Below are positions 30,601 to 41,000 of a DNA stretch of 64,000 nucleotides, piece by piece. This DNA comes from Agrocybe praecox (lineage: Eukaryota; Basidiomycota; Agaricomycetes; Agaricales; Agrocybaceae), in the NCBI GenBank assembly GCA_964017145.1, contig OZ024841.1, positions 4,464,001-4,528,000 on the forward strand, in the 5' to 3' direction. Made by a program: the position numbers and the translations under genes. Within the stretch, counting starts at the first letter, position 1; each line of letters begins with the position of its first letter. The notes below the pieces were generated by a model that was not told where the DNA came from, ran no database searches, and saw only the letters and a list, made by a program, of their open reading frames with translations.

Positions 30601-32798
30601 CCGCCATTGTTAAATGGTGAAATATGGTCCAAGAAGATTGTTATATATCAGGATTTCGTTTTTCTCTTTCCGATCCTTCTGAAGGTATGTTCGTTCGTTG
30701 CCTCTCTTGCGTTTATGTGGCTTATCATTTATGAAACTTAGGTGCTGAAGTTGTATGGCATTTCTGCTCTTCACATATCGGGCGCCGACCATTATCAGAA
30801 ACGCACGAAAGTTATTCACCAATTTACCACTGATCCTAAGATGCATGTCCTCATTTTTTCGCGTGTGGGTGGCATTGGCCTCAACCTTGCATGCGCCAAT
30901 ACCATCATCTTCCTTGTTTGTACTTTTTTTTTTCAACTGCCATGCAAGGAATACTCATCAAATCGTTGATGTTCTCATTCATAGGATCAGCCTTGGAGTG
31001 CTCAAGATGAACGCCAGATTAGGGGCAGGGTGCATCGCCAACCACAACAACATACTGTATACTCTTATCACATCCTCGCAAAAGATACAGCCGATATTAT
31101 TCTTTGTTCGCAGGCTCGTGCAAAGAAGCATATGATGGAAGCGTTTCTTTCAGAAAAAAGGGGTCAACGTGAGGCTCTTTCCAATTTTATTTAAGCTTAC
31201 TTACATCTTACTGGCATGTATTTCAGAACTTCTTGACCTTTTCTCCGGCCGACCAGTTTGTGATGAAGATGAAGACGAAGACGAAGACGAAGACGACGAC
31301 GTACAGGAAGAAGCAGAGGTTGCAAAGAAGTCCAAAAAACCCAAGAAAACAAAAAAGCAAGCGGCGGACACGGCTAATGTCGATTCTCACTTGGAACCCA
31401 CCAAACAAGACGTACAGGAAGAAGCAGAGGTTGCAAAGAAGTCCAAAAAACCCAAGAAAACGAAAAAGCAAGCGGCGGACACGGCTGATGTCGATTCTCA
31501 CTTGGAACCCACCAAACAAAATGACAAACATCGAGAAACACAGGTACCTCCCATCACACGCCCAGCTACTGCAGATGAAGATGAAGTAGTCCCTCTTCCT
31601 TCTGTCTCACCCACAGCTGCTGCCAATGAAGACGAGGCAGACCTTCCTCCTCCTCCTTCTGCCTCGCGCCCAGCTGCCATCGAAGAAGAAGATGAGGATG
31701 GTGGGCTGCCTCCTCCTAGCTATCCTCCTAGCCGCGCTCCTAGCCGCGCTTCTCGGAATACCTCCAGTCAGCACGAATCTGACTTCTCAAGCTCGGAGTC
31801 TGACTATGGGATGCATGCCAGTGGGCCTCCCATTCCGCATTTTGAAGATGATGAGGATCCCAGTGGGCCCCCTCGCCGCGCCTCTCGGAAAACTGTCAGT
31901 CAGCAGGACGATGACCTCTCAGACTTATTCTCCTCCGAAGAAATGAATATAGACATGTCTGTTCGCTCCAATAGCTCAGGGCGTGCGTCAATGAAATCAT
32001 CCACTTCCTCTCGAAGCTCTCGTAAGATGGTTGTTGATGAAGGTACGCCATTTTATTTTGTTTCGTTTAAAAAAATTATGTTGAAGCTAATAACCATTTT
32101 TTAGATGATGACACTCTGGGTCCCACTCCACCTCCTCCACGTACTCGAGGGCGCCAACCTAAGGTTCTTGTTGAAGGTATGACTCTCATACTTATCCTTC
32201 GTTTGTGACTCAGGTTAAATTCGCAGACACCCCCATCTCTGAGCATAGGGGAAAACACCCTCGGGATGAATCTATCTCTCCTACTAACCGCGCCTTATTC
32301 AAGCGCACGCAGGTGGCCAGTTCCACCAGTCAAAGCTCCGCTATATTCCGCCCCCTTTTCCCTCCCCCTCGCATGAGGCACAAACCGACGGCACTATTGA
32401 CACCCGCAGCGGAGACGATAACCTCGGTTTTAGAGAGTGGCCGTACTTCACTTAGTCAAAGCACAAGTCGTCCATCTCACAATGCTTCAAACGGCAAACT
32501 TCCATGTAAGTTCACATCGATCTCTCACAACAAAACTTGAATATATGATTTACAGTGTTCAATCCTTTCCGGAGTGTTCACACACAACCTGTACCTGCTT
32601 CAGCGACGTCCTCTTCTGTCTCTGCTACATCGCAAGGTCTCTCTCATCAACGTAAGGATTTCATTTGCTCTACCAATCACCTCATCACACCTTTTGATTT
32701 CAGAAGCCGACTCGGACAAAGGATTAAGAGCGATACCTCACGACGCTGCCATCCGTCGTCGCTTGAAGCCGTCCACTAAAGGGAAGAAAAAGGTTTAA
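27663..32798 (+). CDS. SNF2-family DNA-dependent ATPase, 1458 aa, 15 exons
   Basis: Exons: 27663-28058, 28111-28324, 28377-28592, 28645-29211, 29262-29491, 29547-29807, 29856-30250, 30303-30684, 30742-30915, 30985-31168, 31227-32042, 32105-32176, 32227-32505, 32556-32651, 32704-32798. All 14 introns keep phase and the sum is exactly 1459 codons. The ATPase core has Walker A LADEVGLGKT (about residue 428), DEAH box IDEAHEFRN (about 591), motif III ATATPLL, motif V FSRVGGIGLNLACA (about 927) and motif VI DQPWSAQDERQIRGRVHRQ (about 940-960). All catalytic residues are present. The N-terminal 400 residues are unassigned; the C-terminal 450 are acidic/Lys-rich, then Ser/Pro-rich, and basic at the end. 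It likely moves along or remodels chromatin or DNA in the nucleus. Helicase-like genes are common in fungal subtelomeres (RecQ-type best known); this one is SNF2-type. Confidence 0.88.
31298..31519 (+). repeat. 111 bp in-frame tandem duplication within the SNF2 gene
   Basis: Two nearly identical 37-codon units (31298-31408 and 31409-31519) beginning DVQEEAEVAKKSKKPKKTKK and ending DSHLEPTKQ. They differ at only two bases, so the duplication is young. Confidence 0.9.
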
Positions 32799-33292
32799 AC
32801 AGAATATGGTGTGAACATTCGATAACATGTGTTTCGTCAAGTAAAGCTAGAGCATGCTCTTAAAGGCTCAACACCAATATTTCGTCATTTTGTATGTAGT
32901 ACAGTTAGAGCTCATTTTTTAAAAATAATATCGTTATGACGTCGAAAGGTTTTGAAACCGTAACGTCCAATTGCCATTTAGTATTACAGTGATCTTGGGT
33001 TCTACTCGAGGGATGTTTCTACTGACTCACCGGTGGCGAGACGGTGGCGCTATTTTACTTGTCTTCGATATTGAACAAATAGCCCTGACATATCAATGCC
33101 TTGTTACCTACTGCGTCCATATTACTCAGTTGTCATGTATAATTAACAGTCAGGGGTCAAGATATAATAATTGTATTAATGTATGGTGTGCAAAAAAAAA
33201 ACTTTGGATATGACATTGTGATGGATTAAAATAACGGAAAGTCCAAAATGACCAACAAATGTTACAAAAAAAGATATTCCCAGCTCAACCCG
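32799..33292. other. intergenic between convergent genes
   Basis: 3' flanks of the SNF2 gene and of the basic-protein gene. AT-rich, no gene seen. Confidence 0.5.
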
Positions 33293-33834
33293 TCAGTCCT
33301 TTGTCTGAGCATTTGATTTGGAAGCACGTTTCGAGACGGCAGCGCCGGTGGGCTTTTGTAAACCCTTCCTTGGACGGTAGACAATTACACCGTTGTCATC
33401 GTCCTCGTTTCTAATCGAGGTGGGCTTGCTGGCGGTGATTGTATTTTTCCTTTTCTTCTTTGTACTCTCAACAATCGCCTTTCTGTCGGTATGGTCGGCT
33501 TTTTCATCCATGTCTGAGACACGCTTGAGGGTGGCGCGGGTGGCGCGGGTGGAGCTACCAGCCCCGGGAATTGCGACTGGATTTTCCTCCACTGGAGCAA
33601 CCTTGGAAGGAGAAGAAATGAGTATTTTGATTAAATATTGCGAATAAAATTGTGGATTCATACAGCACCATCCTCCTCAATTTTGCCCCGTTCTTTAGTG
33701 GGTGGTTGTTTTGGGCCGGCTTTCTTAGCAGTAGTGAAGGAAGATCTTCTACGTCGTCTGCGGCGCCCCTGGTTCTGGTCTACTAAGGACCCTCTTTGTT
33801 TTTCAGAGTCAGGAGCCGCGGAACGTAGCTTCAT
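33293..33834 (-). CDS. small basic, probably nuclear protein, 159 aa
   Basis: Exon 1 (33834-33664) starts MKLRSAAPDSEKQRG and holds GRRRRRRSSFTTAKKAGPK. A 62-base intron (33663-33602, GTATGA...CCAAG) joins it in phase to exon 2 (33601-33293), which carries TKKKRKNTITASKP and ends SKRASKSNAQTKD. The total is exactly 160 codons with the stop. It is rich in Lys, Arg and Ser, has two strong nuclear-localisation-like clusters and no recognised domain. It is convergent with the SNF2 gene and lies just inside the right hairpin array, so it belongs to the same cassette. A chromatin or DNA-binding role is possible but unproven. Confidence 0.6.
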
Positions 33835-34114
33835 CTGCTGCAGACACGAGAGCTCAGCAACAATGCATATAAATTCTGTGTTAATGCAAGTGGAATGACT
33901 TACGGATTACTGTAGGGTGGGATGTCAAAGTTATGGGGAGGGTAGAATAAGAAACGAGGAAGTACGACCAGTATTTAAGCCATCATTTATCCCTGGAGAG
34001 AAGTCTGCTGTGAGGACGCGGCGATTATTATGTCTCAAATATGCTTCAATGGAAGTGACCAAATCTGTAAATGTTCAAATAATCGGGCCGTCTGTTTTTA
34101 TTCACTCGGCGTGA
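33835..34114. other. intergenic between the basic-protein gene and the right array
   Basis: Upstream region of the small gene. Nothing else is recognised. Confidence 0.4.
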
Positions 34115-36752
34115 ACATTCAGGTGCAAAGGCGAAAGTAAAATAAAAACATACGCGGGGCAAGAATGCAAACAGTAAAAGGGCAGACTGAGCCTCGGCGG
34201 GGGGCAGGAAAGATATGATATGGTCGTTGAGACTATAGAAACAGTCAGCTCGTAGATAACAATCACATTTTGAATTACACATACAGATTCCAATATAGAT
34301 CGGCCATAAAAGCCCCCAAAAAAATACAGGCGGTGGAAAGATGCAAGAAGCAGCAGGGCTGACGCTCGGCGAGCGCCAGGAAAAGAGACAAGATCAGCGT
34401 CGAGACTGTAGAAGGAGTCAGCTCGTTATTGGGAAACATGTAAAATTGAACATAGCGAGTTTTCAAGTGAAACTCGATACCTCGGTCGAATATTCACATC
34501 TCATATTTATAGGTTGGAAGGCCATATTCACTGATTCTCTCTTCGTCGCTGGAAGACGACGTCAAGTAGGAGATGAGATCGTCGTCGAAGCTGTGGAAGC
34601 AGTCAGCTGGCTATTGGGGAAAATATATAAAATTAAACTTACCTAGTTCGATGGAAATCAACTAAAATATCGTATAAGCAAAGCTAGTACGGTAAGGTTG
34701 ACGCTATGGATGTGGAAGTAAAATACAGAGGCGAAATAAAATCAGTATCAGGAAAGTACACAAGTCAGACTCAGAAGGAAAGAAACAAAGAATCCAAGGA
34801 AGGGCCATGGCACAGAGAAATGTGCGGCTTTGGCAACGTCTAACCAACAACCAACAAGCATGGTCGAAGACAATGCAACTGCCGTGGCCAGCTGGGGGCC
34901 TTATTATGATCGTACATACGATACAAGGAAGAAAAAAGGATCGTCGTATAAGCAATACTAGTACGACGATCCGAAGTTATGAACATAATGAAGCAAGGAG
35001 GATAGAGACATAGTAGTGGCAGTCGGTTTATATCGAGGCAAGCAGAATCACCGTATAAGCAAAGCTAGTACAACGACCGTCGCTAGTACGATAAAACAAA
35101 GTAACAAGTAAAAATAAAAATAAAATGGACGGTGCAAAGATGTAAGAAGCAGCGGGAGGGCTGGCGCTCGGCGAGGGCCAGGAAAGATACGATATGGTCG
35201 TTGAGACTATAGAAACAGTCAGCTCGTAGATAACAATCACATTTTAAATTACACATACAGATTCCAATATAGACCGGCCAAGAATATCGCATAAGCAGAG
35301 CTAGTACGATACCCAGAGGCCTAAGAAAAGGAAAAAAAACGTGAGCGGTGGAAAAATGCACGAAGCAGACGGTAGGTTGACGCTCAGCGAGCGTCAGGTA
35401 AGAGACGAGATCGTTGCCGAGGCTGTAGAAGCAGTCAGCTCGTCGTGACGAAAGATATATGAAGTTCAACATACCTAGTCCAATAGAAAGCACCCAAATA
35501 TTGTATAAGCAAAGCTAGTACGATAACCAAAGGTGAAATGTGGTGGAAAGATGTAAGACGCATGTTGAAGCTCAGCGTGCGTCAGGAAAAGACACGAGAT
35601 CGTCGTCGAGGCTATGGTAGGAGTCAGCTCACATTGTAGAATAGTGTATCAGGTGGAACATACCGGATACGATATAGAACTCTCAAAATGTGGTAAAAGC
35701 AGACCTAGTACGTTTTCCAAATGCGAAAGTCAAATGATAAAACAAGAAAACAAGAAGCAGTGGCCAGGTGGACGCTCGGCGAGCGTCAGGACAGAGAAGA
35801 GATCGTCGTTTAACTTGGGTTAAGAATAAGTTTGTAGTTGAGATTCCTAAATAAAATGGAACGTACTGAGCCCGTTAGAAATCACCCAGAATATCGTATA
35901 AGCAAAGCCAGTACGATAACCAAAGGCAAAAGGAGAACCAGTAAAAAAATAGGAGGTGTGATACAAGAAGCAGCGGGCAGGCTAACGCTCGCAGAGCGTC
36001 AGGAAGAGACGAGATTCACGTCGAGACTGTGCAAGGAGTAAGTCTGTAGTTAAGAGTCATACATAAAAATTGAACGTACCGAGTCCATTAGATATCGTAT
36101 AAGCAAAGCTAGTACGATAACCAAAGGCGAAAGGAGAACCATTAAAGAAATAGGCTGTGTAATGCAAGAAGCAGCGGGCAGGCTAACGCTCGCAGAGCGT
36201 CAGGAAGACACGAGATTCACGTCGAGACTGCAAGGAGTAAGTTTGATTTTGAGAAATACTTCAAATTGCACATACCAGGTCCAATAGAGACCACCAGAAA
36301 AATGGAAGGAAACTAGGACATATTGACGCTCGGCGAGCGTCCGGTAAGAGGCAAGATTCTTGTCGAGACTGTGCAAGGAGTAAGTCTGTAGTTAAGAGTC
36401 ACATAAAATTTGAACGTACCGAGTCCGTTAGAAATCACCGAGAATACCGTATAAGCAAAGCTAGTACGATAACCAAGGCGGTGGAAAGGTGTCAGGCGCA
36501 TGGTGAAGCTCAGCGTGCGTCAGGTAACGGACGAGAATCTCGTTGAGACTGTGACAGGAGTAAGTTTGAAGATGAAAATCATCATTCAAATTACACATAC
36601 CGAAAGACAGTAGGCGGTGCAAAGATGGAACAAGGAGCCGGCAGGTTGACGCTCGAGGAGTCTCAGAGAAGAGATGAGATTCTCATCGAGACTATGCAAG
36701 GAGTAAGTTCGAAGTTGAGAAACATATATCAATTTGAACGTACAGAGTTGAA
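34115..36752 (+). repeat. right hairpin array (same unit and orientation as the left array)
   Basis: About 11 units in direct orientation relative to 18.7-22.8 kb. H1 sites lie near 34668, 34940, 35048, 35284, 35496, 35688, 35890, 36092 and 36444; H2 sites near 34360, 35160, 35378, 35770, 35985, 36182, 36324 and others. The long block seen twice on the left recurs at 34764-34970. The last unit is cut at gagttgaat, exactly where TTAGGG repeats start; the same motif runs on uninterrupted at 19131 in the left array. Confidence 0.85.
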
Positions 36753-36766
36753 TTAGGGTTAGGGTT
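36753..36766 (+). repeat. telomere repeats between the right array and P2
   Basis: TTAGGGTTAGGGTT. The left boundary is inside a hairpin unit, the right boundary is the PLE 3' end. Confidence 0.9.
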
Positions 36767-36823
36767 GTTCGAACGAAGCGCCGAAGTGAGGCCGTAGGCC
36801 GAACGAAGGTGCTGAGTGAGAAA

Positions 36824-36887
36824 GGACGAAGGTGTAGTAGGGAATTCTACTGCACGACCTTTTCGCTTTTATAGCTCTTCAGGTCCT
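36824..36887 (-). ncRNA. hammerhead ribozyme motif, family 1 (copy P2)
   Basis: AGGAC, CTGAAGA (36882-36876), GC-TATAAAA-GC, GAAA, stem III with basal AAGGT/ACCTT, C at position 17, GTCC. The predicted cut is between 36828 and 36827, with the favoured NUC triplet (UUC). About 60 bases separate the cut from the telomere repeats. Confidence 0.82.
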
Positions 36888-38033
36888 ATATTTTCTCGAT
36901 AGCTAGATTGGTTAGATCTGTTAACCATCGCGCTTACCGATCTCATTGGTAAGTCTGATTACGATGTTCTATAACAATTAGTAGCTGTGAAGTCTTACAT
37001 CCCGCGGGATCGCTGACAAATAACGGCCAGAAGCACGAAATCAATCAGCGATACGCCGCAGTATCAGTAAGCTGTCAGTTCCAGCGACAACGACCAAAGT
37101 AGATCGATGGATATAAATACTTAGCGTAGTGGCCTAATGCGGAAGGTAAGGGATCACGTGATGATGGGCGCTTGTTACGCGCTTATGTAATCCGCAGTAT
37201 ATCACAACTCAGTGATATTTTTATGCCTGCGCTTAGGTTAGGTTCGGGTTAGAGGTTAGGCTGTCGAACCGTTCGTTAAGTAGTTAGCTACTGTATTCCC
37301 GATTAAGGGATCGACGTACGTTAGAGTTAGAGTTAGGCAAGCGTTTTGCCGGTAGATTAGAATTCTTTAACTCGAGCTTGTTATGTTCAGACTGGGTTTG
37401 CTAAGGCTATAATCAATGAAGATAACCAGTCAATTACGTGCGTCCTTTTGTTATATAATTAAATAACTTAGGGTTTTATTTGTTAAACGCAAAGGGCGTT
37501 ACTAGGAAATGTTAGACTCGACGACGAGATGCGTGCATCAATCAAGTGTTTGTTGCGGCTAAAAGCAACTAACTACCCGAACCAAAGTAAGGGCTAACGT
37601 TCGTTCAAGGCTTGGGCAAAGGGACCACCTCAGCCGGTCAATAACCAGCCAAGCTTATACCTGCTATCTGCCGCGGGTTCTGCAAAGTCAGGTAGCATCT
37701 CGCATTATCTCGCGATTAACTGCAATCCTTCCCCGACACGAGCATGGCCTTTGAGTGGTTTGCTTTGGGCACAAGCGCTACTAGTCTATGCCGTTGGTTG
37801 TCTTTGGCCAATTAAATCGGCTACCAAGCAGCTACATAGTCTATGCAATGGGTGAATATCGCAAGGGGTTTAATGCCGAGCAATTTAGACACGTCGCGCG
37901 TACTCGAGATCGATCCGAATCAATCTGAAGTCGTTCTACAGTTTTTATTATACCACACATTCGACCACCGCCGACGCCTTCTGAGATCTAACGGGATCAG
38001 GGAATCAGTCGTATCTAGTAGCACAGTTTTTTA

Positions 38034-41000
38034 TTATCTGCCATATCCGCCACCTAGGTTGGCGAAGAGGGTATCTTCCAGTCTTGGGCGCCATTCCAGA
38101 TCGCCAGCTTCAGCAGGTTCTACGCGAACCCGGCCGGGTTCGTTTGGGGCTTCTGCAAAGCCGAACGGAAGGACGGCAATTGGTGGATGATCCGCCAATT
38201 CCCTCTCGTAAACATTCAATACTTCTTGTTTCCAAGAACTTGTTAAGTCGAACAGGTTTCGTGTACGCTTTCGCGATACGATCAGTCGACGGTTTAGAAT
38301 ATCAGTTTTAGTAACATCCGGCACACGGGTCTGCCAGCCTGGCCGCACATATAAGGGCGTGTTAACATCCGAATACATGTCAGTGTACTGTTTAGGCCAA
38401 TGGTCGGTATGATTCTCGTAGCGAAAAAGACCTGTTTCCATAGTCAAGGCACCATCACGCTGACCTCTATTGAGGTACTCGCGCCAATATTCATAGATAG
38501 TATTGATATATCCTTTTGCGTTGAAATAGTTCCATGCTGTATTAAAGCTGCCTTTAAGTACCAAAACACCCGCGTCGTTATCGCGATGTTGAGAGTTAAC
38601 GCTTAAGCGATTATCCCATCGTTTTGAAATGTCAGACTTAAGCCAGCCGTATATCATATCCTGCGGATAGCCGCGTGCGATGTACAGTCCTGCTAAGGAG
38701 TGTAAGGCATCTCGGTAGTCGCTAAATTTACTACTTAGCACGGCTAAACGAGCCATCTCACCCCAGAACGTACCACGTTTAACGTCGTAAGGGTGGTGGC
38801 TAGCGAAAGGAACTCTTTCTTGATGGTTGCGAAGCTTGCGGTAAGGTTTATGTTCTAATTTTTTATTATCATCAACATAAAGGAACATGTCCAGGAAAGG
38901 AGCATGTGAAGGCGACGCATCCCATTCTATTACACAAGTGTGAATCTGGACGCAAGACACAATCTGAACGGCGCGTTCGATTGTGTCGGCGTATACGATT
39001 GCCAGACAGTCATCAATATAGCGTCCGTAAAACGGGACGTCTTTATTGTTCATTATTTTACTTTCCACTTCATATGCATAACCAAATAGGTTGGCTAGGT
39101 CCGGGGACGATGCTACACCCATAGCTAGTCCACGCGTCTGAAGGTAATACTTTTTTTGAAATTGTGTAATTAAATTAGTGTTTCCTAGTCGTAAAGCGGC
39201 ATCAAACAATATGGCAAAAGCCTCATCATCGTCTGATAACTCTTCGCCGGCGTTAATTTTATCGCCAAAGTAATACAGATTAAATAACTCTGTTATCTTT
39301 TTGAGGCAAGTCTCTATCTCTATATTAGGATAAAAAGCTACGACGTCTCCAGTAACAATGAAGTACTTTCGACTAGGGTCTAATTGAAGTTTACTTAATT
39401 TTATCGCCAAGTCCTTGCTACCATGAATGATAGTTGGCGCCGTCTGAATCAACGGTTTAAGAATTTTGGAAACTAATTTAGCTGCAGTATTGATTACAGC
39501 AGAGTGACACGGAATAATAGGACGCATTTTGGTAGGGACCTTATGAATTTTAGGTATACCATAAAATAGTGGCAATTTGTGTCGTGCCGTGAATTGTATC
39601 TCTCCGTCTAATCGTTTGGGGAGACCATCGTCATTCTGGATGTGAGCCGTCATTGACGACCGCAAGAAGTCAGGCACCTGCATTTCATATTTAGGTACTG
39701 CAGCGGCCATATCAGCGAGCTGCAAAATTAGTTCGTGTTGGGACCGAAGGATTACAGACACAGTACGGTGTGGGCCGTACTTTGTGGGTTGAAAACTATA
39801 TGATATTTCATTATAATTACTTGTATCGTCTAATAATTCTTGGCACTTGGTTATGATCCACTCGCGTTCTGAGACCGCAATTCCAAGATTTTTGTCGGTT
39901 CCTGTAACTACGTATTTATTACTTAGCAGGAACTCTTTGATTTCGGCAAGATCAGGTGTAAACGCTTTAAATTCTCTCCTGTCTTCTGATTCGCTGGGTA
40001 TGTAGGTACGCTGAACGTACGCTCGACCTCTTGCGAAACCGTTACCAATATATTTGGGTAATTTCGCTGGCTTACTTGTTTTGGGTAACGCGTTAAGCGG
40101 TTCGAAATCTGGATCATAGTCAGCGTTGTTATCCACTCCAATAAAGGCAAAGTGGAGACGCCATGATAAGCGTCGTTCAAAGTCTTTCGCGGCTTTCAGT
40201 ATTAATGATTCGTCGCGGCGTGAGGTAAACATAAACCTCATGCCCATACTTAGCTGATATTCTATATTTTTCGGGATGTTCACACCGGGGCTGAGATGAA
40301 TAATGCTTTTAAATTGGAGTGCAAGTAGTACATTAACAGGCGTATTTAAAAGTATATAATTGACAGCGAGGGGGAAAGGTATAGTCAGTAACCAATCTGG
40401 ATAAGTGAACGGGAGGTCATACCGAAATATAATGGGGGCACGCGTTAACGTACCCCCCGAAATGACCGACGAGGGAAGAAGTGCCGACGAATACGATGTC
40501 GGAGCACTCACTTCTTCCCTTGGTTGCCTCTGCCCTTGCCCTTGCCCTTGCGAGCTTTCTTGTTGGGGGCCTTGAAGCGCTCGTTGGTGGCCTTGATGTT
40601 GGCGCCACGTTGAGCTTCCCGAGCGGCCTCGGTACGATCGGCGTGTTGACGCCCCTTCTTGTTGGAGCGTTGGGCCTGCTTCTGAAAGCGAGGAGAGGAT
40701 GTTAGCCTCTTGATCGAATCGAGGTAGGCCGCCTTGCGCATCTTGTCTAAAATGGCGAGATGGTCGGCGGCCTCCGTGAAGTTGGTAATCACCTTCGGTT
40801 TGGGACCCTTGGAAGAGCCCGCCTTGGCGTTGGACTGTTAAAGGGTGGTGAGAAGTTTGAAGGCGAAAGTAGAAGGCGTTACTCACCGAGTTGGCCTTAC
40901 CGAGTTTGGCAGCGACTGCCTTATCGATCATTGACTGGATCGATGCGGTGTTGGGAACCGCGTCAGCTGCTTCAACGTCGGCAGATCGCTTGATCTCCTT

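Noticed and set aside
18700..36752. CRISPR-like arrays
   Set aside because: Units are about 200-220 bp, diverged along their whole length, and lack short identical repeats separated by unique spacers. The host is a fungus.
40417..40608. separate 63-codon minus-strand gene
   Set aside because: It lies in the third frame of the PLE ORF1/RT overlap, a low-complexity region with no independent support.
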